Shown piece after piece: positions 25,869 to 34,619 of a stretch of DNA of 64,000 nucleotides. Made by a program: the position numbers and the translations under genes. Source of the stretch: Bacillota bacterium (lineage in GTDB: Bacteria; Bacillota; Clostridia; Lachnospirales; CAG-274); assembly GCA_017543265.1 (NCBI GenBank), contig JAFYGI010000047.1:62001-126000 (forward strand), given 5' to 3'. Under the pieces are notes generated by a model. That model worked only from the letters and a program-made list of their open reading frames with translations. It did no database searches and had not been told where the DNA came from. The stretch's first letter is position 1. Every line of letters begins with the position of its first letter.

Positions 25869-26732
25869 ATGAGTACTAAATTTAGTTTTCAAAAAGGTTA
25901 TAGAGCTCGTGCAGTATTCGTAATCTTAAACACAATTTTCTTTATCTTTATGATGATCTGTATGATCGTACCTATCATAAAGATTTTGAGTGACTCTTTA
26001 ATGAACCACACTGTTTACGGTATGCAGCTTGTACCCGATGAGTTTAATCCCATTGCGTACTCCTACATCTTTACGCGTGACTCATTAAGACGTCCTCTCG
26101 TAATTTCTATTTACACAACACTTATGACCACCATCTTGGGTCTGTTGATATCTACTATCGGTGCATACATCCTTATCCAAAGAGAAATGCCCGGTGTTAA
26201 GATATTCGGCTATATGCTGATGTTCACCATGATCTTCAACGGCGGTCTTATCCCTACATTCCTCGTTATGAAGAAGATGGGTCTTCTTAACAAGCTTTGG
26301 GCTGTTATCCTTCCCATGGCGCTTAATGTATCCAACCTGGTGCTGATGCGCTCCTTCTTCGAGGGCCTTCCCACCAGCTTGTTTGAAGCTGCTGAGATCG
26401 ACGGCTGTACGCCTATCGGTACTTTCATCAAGATAGTGCTTCCGCTGTCAAAGGCTGCTCTTGCATCTATCGGCCTTTTCTTCGCCGTTGCTGCATGGAG
26501 TGAATATTTCCACTATGTAATGTACATCAGTGATACATCAAAGTACAATTTCCAGTATAAGCTTCGTGACCTCTTCGCCGACAAGCAGGAGGCTATGGAA
26601 GGTATACAGATCAACCTTAAGACTCTTCAGTCTGCGGCTATTATTGTATCTATCGTTCCTTTCATGTTCATCTACCCGTTCTGCCAGAAGTATTTCATGA
26701 CAGGTATTACAATGGGTGCTGTTAAGGAATAA
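25869..26732 (+). CDS. sugar ABC transporter permease, LplC type
   Basis: A 287-residue permease with six helices and the EAA motif 'FEAAEIDGCTPIGTFIKIVLP'. 'IIKILSDSLMNHTVYGMQLVPDEFNPIAY' (longer stretch shortened: key part 'LVPDEFNPIAYSYIF') and the C-terminal 'YFMTGITMGAVKE' identify it as the LplC/YtcP-like half. AAGGAGG precedes the ATG. It ends the operon before a bidirectional terminator. Confidence 0.92.
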   Translation: MSTKFSFQKGYRARAVFVILNTIFFIFMMICMIVPIIKILSDSLMNHTVYGMQLVPDEFNPIAYSYIFTRDSLRRPLVISIYTTLMTTILGLLISTIGAYILIQREMPGVKIFGYMLMFTMIFNGGLIPTFLVMKKMGLLNKLWAVILPMALNVSNLVLMRSFFEGLPTSLFEAAEIDGCTPIGTFIKIVLPLSKAALASIGLFFAVAAWSEYFHYVMYISDTSKYNFQYKLRDLFADKQEAMEGIQINLKTLQSAAIIVSIVPFMFIYPFCQKYFMTGITMGAVKE

Positions 26733-26740
26733 TAAGCATC

Positions 26741-26770
26741 AAAAAGGCATCGCGTTTGCGATGCCTTTTT
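26741..26770. terminator. bidirectional terminator
   Basis: AAAAAGGCATCGC (26741-26753) pairs with GCGATGCCTTTTT (26758-26770). A-run on one side and T-run on the other let it serve the ABC operon (plus) and the lipoprotein gene (minus). Confidence 0.9.
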
Positions 26771-27928
26771 TTATTTATTAAGCTGAAGCTCATAGCTGCC
26801 GTAGGGGTCTGCGGGGTCGCCCATCAATGCGTAGGACGTAAAGCCCTTGTAGCTGAGCATTTTACCAAGATCGTCCGATGTCAGGATATATCCCTTTGTC
26901 CTGAAAAGTATGGTAGTCTCGCCGCGGGAAATATGGCTGTCTATAAGTGCTTTAAGGCTGTCGTAGCTGTCCGCGACAAGGCCGTTGTAAATAAAATAAT
27001 TGTATTTATCGGCCGTACAGATGTAATCGTGGCTTGACGGGACGTGTGACCTGCATATATCCGCATCGGGCAGGTTAAAGTAGGTGTAGCAGCTGTGCTG
27101 CGGGGTGTCGGGTACGGGGTCGTCCGCCGTTACATCGACATTGTAATACTCGCCGTCCAGCTTTATCACATTCCAGGCATGGCTAGTGCCGTCCATCGTA
27201 CCCGTCACTATATGGCATTCCAGCCCCGACAGGTCGCACAAAGCCTTGAATGTAAAGGCATAGGCCTCACATACGCCCTTTTTGTTGACAATAAACGGGG
27301 TTATGTTTGTCGCCTCGCTGTCTATCTTGTCGCGGGCGGCCGCTTCGGTGTCGTAGCTGCAGTTTTTTGTGATATAGTCGTGCAGAGCCAGCTCCTTTTC
27401 ATAATCGCTCATGCCGTCGGTGATAACAAGGTCTCTTATGGCTTCGAGCGATTTGACCGTGTGCTGCTGCTGTTCGCTCAGTCTGTCCAAAAGCGACGGA
27501 TCGGCGCAGGCGCGTGATACGGCATAGCTGTCGCTGTAGTCAAAGGTGTACGTCATATACGCCGTATCGCCGATTATTTTGCCCTCCGAGGCAAGCGAGT
27601 ATTTCCCCCGCTCAAAATTGTGTATGTCGTAGTCGGTATCGTTGTAGTCGGGTATTTTCAGCTGTACGGTGTTTACCAGATTATCCCGCGCCTCCGCAAG
27701 GCAGGCCATAAACATTTCGGGATCAGTAACGGTATGCACCTGCGTAAAATCGGTCTTTGCCGCTGCCGTATCATCGGATGCGGTCTCCGCCTCGGTCTCG
27801 CTCGAAGCCTCGGTCTGTCGGGTCTCAAATGCACCGTCTGTTGCTTCGGGCACGGGCGCGGGCATACTGCTGCAGCCGCAGAAACAAGCGCATAGACAGG
27901 CCGCAATAAAAAACTTGTGCTTTTTCAT
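26771..27928 (-). CDS. lipoprotein with transglutaminase-like domain
   Basis: A 385-residue exported lipoprotein: 'MKKHKFFIAACLCACFCGC' gives a lipobox ending at Cys19, followed by a Thr/Glu/Ala-rich linker to about residue 60. The transglutaminase-like (cysteine protease fold) domain lies around residues 170-290, with the catalytic Cys in 'KKGVCEAYAFTFKALCD', His in 'GTSHAWNVIKLDGEYYNVD' and Asp in 'VDVTADDP'. Such proteins are likely wall or peptide hydrolases; the substrate is unknown. GGAG precedes the ATG. Its start overlaps the upstream rsuA-type stop by four bases (ATGA), so the two form an operon. Confidence 0.85.
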   Translation of the reverse strand: MKKHKFFIAACLCACFCGCSSMPAPVPEATDGAFETRQTEASSETEAETASDDTAAAKTDFTQVHTVTDPEMFMACLAEARDNLVNTVQLKIPDYNDTDYDIHNFERGKYSLASEGKIIGDTAYMTYTFDYSDSYAVSRACADPSLLDRLSEQQQHTVKSLEAIRDLVITDGMSDYEKELALHDYITKNCSYDTEAAARDKIDSEATNITPFIVNKKGVCEAYAFTFKALCDLSGLECHIVTGTMDGTSHAWNVIKLDGEYYNVDVTADDPVPDTPQHSCYTYFNLPDADICRSHVPSSHDYICTADKYNYFIYNGLVADSYDSLKALIDSHISRGETTILFRTKGYILTSDDLGKMLSYKGFTSYALMGDPADPYGSYELQLNK

Positions 27929-28665
27929 GTTTTATCTCCGTTTCTTTCTTTTATATACTGCATTTCCTCGGCATTAAGCCGTCTGTATTCGCCGGGGCGC
28001 AGGCTTTCGTCCAGCGTTATCCGCCCGAAAGAGAGCCTTTTTAAATATATGACATTTCCGCCCTCGGCAGCGATCATCCTTTTTACCTGATGAAATTTAC
28101 CCTCGGTTATTTCCAGCTTTAAGGCTGTGTATTCGGGAGTTTCCTCAATAAGCTCCAGCACGGCACCTTTGCATATATATCCGCCGTCTATTTCTATGCC
28201 GTTTAAAAAACGCTGTCTGCTTTCCTCGCTGTATTTGTAATTTTCGGCGTGGACAAGATATACCTTTTTGACGTGCTTTTTGGGCGAAAGGGTATTGTGC
28301 GCAAATACACCGTCGTTTGTGAGTATCAGCAGCCCCTCCGTGTCGATGTCGAGCCTGCCCGCGGGGAACAGGTCGTCCCGCTTTACATCCTCTCCGATAA
28401 GATCCAGCACCGTGCGGTGCTTTTTGTCGTCTGTGGCGCTTATCACGCCCGCAGGCTTGTTAAGCATGATATAAGTATATTTTTCTCCGACGGCCGGTAT
28501 GCCGTCTATACAAATGTTTTCGCTGTTTTCGTCTGCCTTGAAGCCCTCGTCCGTGACGATCAGGCCGCCGACGGTGACTCTTTTTTGATGTATCAATTTT
28601 TTGGCCTGTGTGCGTGTGTAATTTCCGCACATGGTAATGTATTTGTCCAGTCTTATTTTTGCCAT
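27925..28665 (-). CDS. rsuA: rRNA pseudouridine synthase, RsuA/RluB family
   Basis: A 246-residue enzyme that isomerises a uridine in rRNA. An N-terminal S4 RNA-binding domain ('IRLDKYITMCGNYTRTQAKK') is joined to the catalytic domain with 'AGRLDIDTEGLLILTNDG', containing the catalytic Asp, and 'VKKVYLVHAE', 'GKFHQVKRMIAAEGGNV'. The 'YIMLNKPAGVISATDD' strand favours RsuA (16S U516) over RluB, but the exact target is not certain. It is the first gene of the minus-strand pair with the transglutaminase lipoprotein. Confidence 0.9.
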   Translation of the reverse strand: MAKIRLDKYITMCGNYTRTQAKKLIHQKRVTVGGLIVTDEGFKADENSENICIDGIPAVGEKYTYIMLNKPAGVISATDDKKHRTVLDLIGEDVKRDDLFPAGRLDIDTEGLLILTNDGVFAHNTLSPKKHVKKVYLVHAENYKYSEESRQRFLNGIEIDGGYICKGAVLELIEETPEYTALKLEITEGKFHQVKRMIAAEGGNVIYLKRLSFGRITLDESLRPGEYRRLNAEEMQYIKERNGDKT

Positions 28666-28720
28666 AGTATTCCTCTGAAAAATTTTTGACGAATTTTAAC
28701 CAAAATGTAATAAATTTATG

Positions 28721-28749
28721 TGTACAAATCACTTTTCTTTTGCTATAAT
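28721..28749 (+). promoter_or_regulatory. sigma-A promoter upstream of the small gene and radA
   Basis: TGTACA at 28721-28726, a 17-base spacer and TATAAT at 28744-28749 with a TGC extension at 28741. Confidence 0.65.
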
Positions 28750-28818
28750 TATATTAGATATAATAATATTTGTCAAAGGGAAAAGAAAAATATATGTCTT
28801 TGACAGGGAGGAAGAATT

Positions 28819-29226
28819 ATGGCAGTAATTAAAGAAGCTATTGTATTGAACGATGACAACACCTTAAGTTTTGGAAACTATCTTCTTGCGGACAAGCAGA
28901 AGGTCGAGTTCGAGGCGAACGGTAACTTATACAAGGTAAGAACACATAAGGACGTGACACGTCTTTCCAAAAACACACAGCTTTTGCTTGAAACGGTGCC
29001 CGGTGCGACCGTGCATAATCTTAAAGTGACCGATAAGGAAGTCACCTTTGCCATTGAGGGCAGCGGCGGCACACAGGTAACGCTGGAGCTTGAAAACGAC
29101 ACGCATTATACCATTTATATAGACGATGTGAGCATAGGCAATATCGCAACCAACTTTGCGGGCAAAATAAGCTTTGGCATGGAGCTTACCGACAAGGCAC
29201 AGTCCGTTAAAATAGAGAAGCACTGA
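28819..29226 (+). CDS. small conserved-looking protein of unknown function
   Basis: A 135-residue soluble protein made mostly of beta strands: 'SFGNYLLADKQKVEFEANG', 'TQLLLETVPGATVHNLKV', 'TQVTLELENDTHYTIYID' and 'ISFGMELTDKAQSVKI'. I do not recognise an assigned function; similar short proteins beside radA or other housekeeping genes in Clostridia are annotated as hypothetical as far as I recall. AGGGAGG precedes the ATG. The stop overlaps the radA start (TGATG), so it is translationally coupled to radA. Confidence 0.6.
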   Translation: MAVIKEAIVLNDDNTLSFGNYLLADKQKVEFEANGNLYKVRTHKDVTRLSKNTQLLLETVPGATVHNLKVTDKEVTFAIEGSGGTQVTLELENDTHYTIYIDDVSIGNIATNFAGKISFGMELTDKAQSVKIEKH

Positions 29227-30584
29227 TGGCGGCAAAAACACGCTATGTCTGTGCCAACTGCGGGTACGAGACCGTAAAATGGCTGGGCAAATGCCCGGAC
29301 TGCGGCAGCTTTTCCACCTTTACCGAGGAAGAAGTGCTGCCCAAAAACAAAAGGACGGGCTTTGCGGCTGCGTCCGCGCGTACACCCGTCAGACTCAATA
29401 CGGTAAAAACAGACATCGAGGGCAGGACAAAGACCGACATAGGGGAGCTTGACATCGTGCTGGGCGGCGGCTTTGTACAGGGCTCGCTCACGCTGGTAGG
29501 CGGCGACCCGGGCATAGGCAAAAGTACGCTGCTTTTGCAGATATGTCAAAAGCTTGAACAAAAGGGCAAGACTGTTTTGTATGTGTCGGGCGAGGAGTCC
29601 GCACAGCAGATAAAGCTGCGTGCGCAGCGCCTCGGTGTGGAGGGCGAAAATCTGCTTTTGCTTGCGGAGACCGATGTGAACACCATCATAGCAACGGCGG
29701 TGGAGACAAAGCCTGATATGCTTATAATAGACTCCGTGCAGACCATGTATCTTGACAGCGTGGCATCCGCACCCGGCTCCGTAACACAGGTGCGCGAGTC
29801 GGCAAACCGCTTTATGCAGCTTGCAAAGGGCGACAATATATCGGTGGTGCTGGTGGGACACGTCACAAAGGACGGTTCGCTTGCGGGTCCGCGTGTGCTG
29901 GAGCATATTGTGGATACCGTGCTTTATTTCGAGGGTCAGCGAAACGGCAATTACCGCCTTTTGCGCAGCGTCAAAAACCGTTTTGGCGGCACAAACGAGG
30001 TGGGCGTGTTTGAAATGAGCGGCACGGGACTCAAAGAGGTCAAAAACCCGTCGGAATATATGCTCTCGGGCAGACCCGAGGATGTGCCTGGTTCCGTTAT
30101 CACCTGCATCATGGAGGGCAGCAGACCCATGCTTATAGAGGTGCAGAGCCTTGTTGCCTATACAAATTTCGGCATACCGCGCCGTATGGCAACGGGTACG
30201 GACTATAACCGTGTTATCATGCTTATTGCGGTGCTTGAAAAGTGCGCCGATCTTCAGCTTGGCAATTACGATGCCTATGTCAACCTTGCGGGCGGCATGA
30301 AGATTACGGAAACATCGCTTGACTGCGCATTGGCGGTCGCTATGGCATCTGCCTATACGGGCAAAAATGTCCCGCCCGATACGGTCATATTCGGTGAAAT
30401 AGGCCTTACGGGTGAGATACGCGGCGTTTCCATGGTCAGACAAAGGATAAGCGAGATAAAAAAGCTTGGCTTTAAGCGCTGTATCATACCGCGTGCCAAC
30501 CTTAAAGAGGCCGCGGCGGTAAAGGATATGGATATCCTAAGCGTAAATTCCGTAAAAGAGCTTATGAAGGTAAGCATGAAATAA
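29226..30584 (+). CDS. radA: DNA repair protein RadA (Sms)
   Basis: A RecA-like ATPase/helicase acting in branch migration during recombination. An N-terminal C4 zinc finger ('YVCANCGYETVKWLGKCPDC') is followed by the RecA core with Walker A 'GGDPGIGKSTLLLQ', Walker B 'DMLIIDSVQTMYLD', the RadA signature 'VKNRFGGTNEVGVFEM', and a C-terminal Lon-protease-like domain ('DCALAVAMASAYTGKNVPP'). 452 residues, full length. It is coupled to the small upstream gene by a TGATG overlap. Confidence 0.97.
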   Translation: MAAKTRYVCANCGYETVKWLGKCPDCGSFSTFTEEEVLPKNKRTGFAAASARTPVRLNTVKTDIEGRTKTDIGELDIVLGGGFVQGSLTLVGGDPGIGKSTLLLQICQKLEQKGKTVLYVSGEESAQQIKLRAQRLGVEGENLLLLAETDVNTIIATAVETKPDMLIIDSVQTMYLDSVASAPGSVTQVRESANRFMQLAKGDNISVVLVGHVTKDGSLAGPRVLEHIVDTVLYFEGQRNGNYRLLRSVKNRFGGTNEVGVFEMSGTGLKEVKNPSEYMLSGRPEDVPGSVITCIMEGSRPMLIEVQSLVAYTNFGIPRRMATGTDYNRVIMLIAVLEKCADLQLGNYDAYVNLAGGMKITETSLDCALAVAMASAYTGKNVPPDTVIFGEIGLTGEIRGVSMVRQRISEIKKLGFKRCIIPRANLKEAAAVKDMDILSVNSVKELMKVSMK

Positions 30585-30635
30585 GTGGCACATCAAGGGC
30601 TAATTTTACAAAAGAATTACAATAAAAATATTTTC

Positions 30636-30664
30636 TTGCTTTTTTATTTAAAATATAGTACAAT
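30636..30664 (+). promoter_or_regulatory. sigma-A promoter of the SEC-C/sua5/rpiB/upp run
   Basis: TTGCTT at 30636-30641, a 17-base spacer and TACAAT at 30659-30664. Confidence 0.7.
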
Positions 30665-30742
30665 ATATAGCGGTGTGTTACTAAATATGATTTTGTAACA
30701 AAAATAAATATGTAATTTATAAATACTCAGGAGGAAGTTTTT

Positions 30743-31261
30743 ATGACTTTATACGAACAATGGTTTGGTGCGGCTTATAACAGAGACGGCAGAACTAACG
30801 AGCAGGTCTGGAATGACTATATGCCGCAGGAACAGAAGATATACGAATACATCCTTGACAACAAGGTAGAGGAGATAAGCGGTACCGTAAAGCAGCTTTC
30901 GGAGCGCTTTGACATGAGCACGACATATATCGTGGGCTTTATCGACGGTATCAACGAAACACAGGAGCCCCGTATCGATATAGAGCACCTTACGGAGGAC
31001 AGCGAGGTCACGGTAAAGATCGACTTCCCGACTCTGTTCAAGAAGATGGTGGAATACAAGGCAGATCATCTTTACTCGCTTCCCCAGTGGAAGAAGATCT
31101 TCAAGGAAGAGGAAATGAAAAAGTATTACAAGGAGCAGAAAAACTCCGGTACTTACATCAATCCCAATGCAAAGGTCGGCAGAAACGATCCTTGTCCCTG
31201 CGGCAGCGGCTTAAAGTACAAGAAGTGCTGCGGCAAGAATGTAAAGAGTGTTGAGGCTTAA
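30743..31261 (+). CDS. SEC-C motif protein
   Basis: A 172-residue protein. The C-terminus carries a textbook SEC-C zinc motif, '[19 protein letters not shown]' (Cys residues of a CxCx8CC/H site), as found at the end of SecA and on many small adaptor proteins. The N-terminal 130 residues are helical, with '[19 protein letters not shown]' resembling a helix-turn-helix-like segment. The role is unknown, perhaps nucleic acid or ribosome binding. AGGAGG precedes the ATG. It begins a run of tightly spaced genes. Confidence 0.8.
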   Translation: MTLYEQWFGAAYNRDGRTNEQVWNDYMPQEQKIYEYILDNKVEEISGTVKQLSERFDMSTTYIVGFIDGINETQEPRIDIEHLTEDSEVTVKIDFPTLFKKMVEYKADHLYSLPQWKKIFKEEEMKKYYKEQKNSGTYINPNAKVGRNDPCPCGSGLKYKKCCGKNVKSVEA

Positions 31262-32317
31262 TTGAAAACAACAATTTTAACGGTCGATCCCAAAGATACG
31301 AAGTTAAATAACGAGATATACGCAAAGGCCGCTGAGGTGATAAATACCGGCGGTCTTGTGGCGTTTCCGACCGAAACGGTGTACGGTCTCGGCGCAAACG
31401 CACTTGACGGCACGGCTGTCAAAAAGATATACAAGGCAAAGGGCAGACCGTCGGACAATCCACTTATCGCGCATATTTCCGCGATAGAGCAGCTTTACGC
31501 GCTGGTGCGCGATATAAGTCCCGCGGCGCAAAGGCTTATGAAGGCGTTCTGGCCGGGTCCCATGACGCTCGTATTCAAAAAAAAGGACATTATCCCAAGC
31601 GAGACAAGCGGCGGGCTTGATACCGTGGCAATACGTTATCCCGAAAACAAAACGGCGCAGGACTTTATTACGGCCTGCGGCGTGCCCATAGCCGCGCCCA
31701 GCGCAAATACAAGCGGCAAGCCGAGCCCTACACGCGCATCCCATGTGGAATACGATCTGGACGGCAAAATAGACATGATAATAGACGGCGGAAGCTGTGA
31801 GTTCGGGCTGGAAAGTACGATAGTGGACGTAAGCGGCCTTACGCCGTGTCTGCTGCGCCCCGGCTCCGTAACGCTTGAAATGCTCAGGGAGATCGTGCCC
31901 GATATAACCGTTGACAAGGCGGTGCTCGGCAGGCTTAACGAGGGTGAGCGTCCGAAGGCTCCGGGCATGAAGTACACACATTATTCGCCCGATGCGTCCG
32001 TTACGATAGTGCGCGGCAGCACCGAAAAAACGGTCTGCGAGATAAACCGCCTGCTGGAAGAACACGGCGCGGAAAAATGCGGCGTTATCGCGACCGAGGA
32101 GACCAAGGACGGCTACAATACCGAAAACGTGCTTGTTATAGGCTCGCGCAGACATCCCGAGACTATAGCGGCAAACCTTTTTAAAATGCTGCGCAAATGT
32201 GATTATTACGGCTATAAGCTCGTCTTTGTGGAGGGTTTTCCCGAAAGCGAGATAGGGCTTGCCATAATGAACAGGCTGAAAAAGGCGGCAGGGTATAACA
32301 TAATAGAACTTGACTGA
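31262..32317 (+). CDS. sua5: L-threonylcarbamoyladenylate synthase (Sua5 type)
   Basis: Makes threonylcarbamoyl-AMP for the t6A37 modification of ANN-decoding tRNAs. The YrdC domain (residues about 15-205) shows 'GGLVAFPTETVYGLGANAL', 'IYKAKGRPSDNPLIAHI' and 'FWPGPMTLVF'; the C-terminal Sua5 domain (about 245-350) makes this the long, 351-residue form. Translation appears to start at TTG 31262, immediately after the previous TAA, with GAGG six bases upstream; no ATG fits. mtaB at 51.9 kb methylthiolates the product, t6A, in the same modification pathway. Confidence 0.93.
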   Translation: MKTTILTVDPKDTKLNNEIYAKAAEVINTGGLVAFPTETVYGLGANALDGTAVKKIYKAKGRPSDNPLIAHISAIEQLYALVRDISPAAQRLMKAFWPGPMTLVFKKKDIIPSETSGGLDTVAIRYPENKTAQDFITACGVPIAAPSANTSGKPSPTRASHVEYDLDGKIDMIIDGGSCEFGLESTIVDVSGLTPCLLRPGSVTLEMLREIVPDITVDKAVLGRLNEGERPKAPGMKYTHYSPDASVTIVRGSTEKTVCEINRLLEEHGAEKCGVIATEETKDGYNTENVLVIGSRRHPETIAANLFKMLRKCDYYGYKLVFVEGFPESEIGLAIMNRLKKAAGYNIIELD

Positions 32318-32347
32318 GATAGCTTAACTGAGAAAGGACATAATACC

Positions 32348-32776
32348 ATGATAGGCATAGGCTGTGACCACGGCGGTTTTGAACTTAAAAACATAATTAT
32401 CGAGTATCTGAAGAAAAATAACATAGAATATAAGGATTACGGTACATATTCCGCCGATTCGGTGGATTATCCCGTATATGCAAAAAAGGTGGCAAACGCC
32501 GTTGCGTCGGGTGAGTGCGAAAAGGGCATACTTATCTGCGGAACGGGCATAGGCATATCCATTACCGCAAACAAGGTAAAGGGTATACGCGCCGCACTTT
32601 GCCACGATGTTGCGTCCGCAAGGCTTACAAGGCTGCATAACGACAGCAATATCCTCTGCATGGGCGGCAGGATAATCGGCCCCGAGCACGCGCTGGCTGT
32701 TGCCGAGGCATGGCTCGGCACCGAATTTTCCGGTGACGAAAGACATAAAAGACGTATAAACATGATAGAGGAATAA
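32348..32776 (+). CDS. rpiB: ribose-5-phosphate isomerase B
   Basis: Interconverts ribose 5-phosphate and ribulose 5-phosphate. 142 residues with the RpiB/LacAB fold: 'GIGCDHGGFELKN' at the start, the catalytic Cys in 'GILICGTGIGISITANK', and 'ALCHDVASARLTRLHNDSN'. Normal length. It feeds the pentose phosphate pathway with tkt. It lies 30 bases after sua5 and 17 before upp, with AAAGGA as ribosome site. Confidence 0.95.
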   Translation: MIGIGCDHGGFELKNIIIEYLKKNNIEYKDYGTYSADSVDYPVYAKKVANAVASGECEKGILICGTGIGISITANKVKGIRAALCHDVASARLTRLHNDSNILCMGGRIIGPEHALAVAEAWLGTEFSGDERHKRRINMIEE

Positions 32777-32793
32777 AAAGAGGGGGTAATTTT

Positions 32794-33420
32794 ATGAGCA
32801 GCTTATTTATCAACGAACATCCGCTTGTACAGTCAAAACTGGCGCTTTTGCGCGATGTTAATACAAAAAGCAAGGAATTCCGCGAGCTTGTCGGCGAAAT
32901 GGCAAGCCTTTTATGCTACGATGCGGTAAGAGATTTCAAGACAAGGCAGGTAGAGGTGGAAACACCCTTCGGCACCGCAGAGGCAAAGACGCTTGATAAG
33001 GAAATAGGCCTTGTTGCGTTGCTGCGTGCGGGTATAGGCATGGCAGAGGGTATACAGAGTATGATACCGTCCGCAAAGGTGGGACATATCGGTCTTTACC
33101 GTGACCCCAATACGCTCCAGCCCATAGAATATTTCTGCAAGGTGCCCAAGGATGCCGAAAATATGCATATCTTTGTGCTTGACCCAATGCTTGCAACGGG
33201 CGGTACGGCATCTGCCGCAATACAGTTTTTAAAGGAACGCGGCGTTAAGGACATAACCTGCCTTTGCATAGTTTGCGGCAGGGAGGGCGTACAGAAGATA
33301 CAGGCCGACCACCCGGACGTGTATATTTATGCGGCTGCGCTTGACCGCGCAATAACCGAGGACGGCTATATCGTACCCGGTCTCGGTGATGTCGGCAACA
33401 GAATGTACGGCACAAAATAA
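32794..33420 (+). CDS. upp: uracil phosphoribosyltransferase
   Basis: Salvages uracil to UMP with PRPP. 208 residues with 'ALLRAGIGMAEGIQSMIPSA', 'GLYRDPNTLQPIEYFCKVP', the PRPP loop 'VLDPMLATGGTASAAIQFL' and the uracil-binding end 'DGYIVPGLGDVGNRMYGTK'. Typical length. GAGGGGG precedes the ATG. RpiB upstream supplies the ribose-5-phosphate needed for PRPP, a functional link often seen in Clostridia. Confidence 0.97.
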   Translation: MSSLFINEHPLVQSKLALLRDVNTKSKEFRELVGEMASLLCYDAVRDFKTRQVEVETPFGTAEAKTLDKEIGLVALLRAGIGMAEGIQSMIPSAKVGHIGLYRDPNTLQPIEYFCKVPKDAENMHIFVLDPMLATGGTASAAIQFLKERGVKDITCLCIVCGREGVQKIQADHPDVYIYAAALDRAITEDGYIVPGLGDVGNRMYGTK

Positions 33421-33447
33421 AATCCGTTTTGGAAAGGGGTCGTTTTT

Positions 33448-34473
33448 ATGTCCCATGACTGGCTGCTTTATATGACGGCCTTTGCAACCGCCTTTGGCGT
33501 GACGATGGCGACAACGCCGCTTGCGCGTAAGATCGCATATAAATTCAAGGCGGTGGATTATCCCCGCTCACGAGGCATGAACAAGGAGCCTGTGCCGCTT
33601 ATGGGCGGTATCGCCATAGTTCTGGGCTTTATCGTAAGTCTTATGATAACGGGTCTGTTTGTAAATGACTTCAAGACAAAGCAATTTGCGGGCTTTCTTA
33701 TCGGCGGCGCAATAATATTTTTTGTGGGTATGCTTGACGATGTGTACGAGCTTGGCCCCAAATTCAAGCTGTTTATGCAGTTTATTGTCGGACTTGTGGT
33801 GGTTTGCACGGGCACAAAGATAGATTTTATCATGTGGCCCTATTGGCAGTATTTAAAGGTGCTTTCGGCACCCATAACAATAATGTGGATAATAGGCCTT
33901 ATAAATGCCGTAAACCTTATAGATGGTCTGGACGGCCTGGCTGCGGGTGTTACAAGCATTGCGGCCATCTGTCTTATGGTGCTTTGCATACTGTCGGGTA
34001 CTACGGTGGCTATTGCATTAACTGCGGCACTTGCGGGTGCATGCCTTGGCTTTTTGCCGCGTAATTTCAGCCCTGCGGAGATATATATGGGCGATACGGG
34101 CTCGACATTTCTTGGGTATGTGCTGGCCGTTGCCAGCTGTATAGGCGTGTTTAAAAGCTATGCCATACTGTCGATAGTGCTGTCCGTGCTTGCAATGGCA
34201 CTGCCTATAATGGACTCGGCCTTTGCGATAATCAGACGTGCCATAAACCACAAGCCTATCATGATGGCCGACCGCGGACATCTGCACCACAGGCTCATAG
34301 ATGCGGGCTACAGCAATAAACAGGCGGTGGCGATACTCTACGGCCTCAGCCTTGCAAGCTCCGTTGTTGCCGTGCTTATAGCCATGAAGGACTACCGCGC
34401 GACGATAATCGTATTTTTCTTTTTTATGATACTTCTTTTAATGATGTTTGCATATAAAAGCAGGACAAAATAA
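33448..34473 (+). CDS. tagO: UDP-GlcNAc:undecaprenyl-phosphate GlcNAc-1-phosphate transferase (WecA/TagO)
   Basis: A polytopic membrane enzyme (341 residues, about ten helices) that starts wall teichoic acid or other glycan synthesis on undecaprenyl phosphate. MraY/WecA family motifs: 'GGIAIVLGFIVSL', 'GMLDDVYELGPKFKL', 'INAVNLIDGLDGLAAG', 'GDTGSTFLGYVLA' and the His-rich loop 'ADRGHLHHRLIDAG', which distinguishes WecA/TagO from MraY. AAAGGGG precedes the ATG. WecB (minus, 50.5 kb) would supply the next sugar, ManNAc, for a TagO-type linkage unit. Confidence 0.9.
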   Translation: MSHDWLLYMTAFATAFGVTMATTPLARKIAYKFKAVDYPRSRGMNKEPVPLMGGIAIVLGFIVSLMITGLFVNDFKTKQFAGFLIGGAIIFFVGMLDDVYELGPKFKLFMQFIVGLVVVCTGTKIDFIMWPYWQYLKVLSAPITIMWIIGLINAVNLIDGLDGLAAGVTSIAAICLMVLCILSGTTVAIALTAALAGACLGFLPRNFSPAEIYMGDTGSTFLGYVLAVASCIGVFKSYAILSIVLSVLAMALPIMDSAFAIIRRAINHKPIMMADRGHLHHRLIDAGYSNKQAVAILYGLSLASSVVAVLIAMKDYRATIIVFFFFMILLLMMFAYKSRTK

Positions 34474-34480
34474 GCCTCTC

Positions 34481-34511
34481 AAGCCTTTTTGGCGGGGGGC
34501 TTTCCTTTTTC
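34481..34511 (+). terminator. weak terminator after tagO
   Basis: AAGCC at 34481-34485 can pair with GGCTT at 34498-34502, followed by TCCTTTTT. Short stem, so moderate support only. Confidence 0.45.
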
Positions 34512-34528
34512 CCGAAAAAATTTCAAAG

Positions 34529-34604
34529 TGTAAAGAAAAAATACTTGACAAAGTCTTGTTTATGGTTTATACTATCTCTTGGTGTAAGGTAAAAATACTT
34601 TACA
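34529..34604 (+). promoter_or_regulatory. ylxM-ffh promoter flanked by twin palindromes
   Basis: The promoter is TTGACA 34545-34550, 17 bases, TATACT 34568-34573. Two near-identical palindromes flank it: TGTAAAG-N8-CTTGACA at 34529-34550 (its right arm overlaps the -35 box) and TGTAAGG-N8-CTTTACA at 34583-34604 (just after the expected start point). The spacers are AAAAAATA and TAAAAATA. This is the layout of two operators for one dimeric repressor. Confidence 0.7.
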
Positions 34605-34619
34605 AGAGGAAAGTGAACT

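Noticed and set aside
29115-30443. Long minus-strand reading frame (442 codons) opposite radA
   Set aside because: It is the mirror of a strongly conserved gene, has no ribosome site and its protein is low-complexity in Cys/His/Arg, as expected from codon bias.
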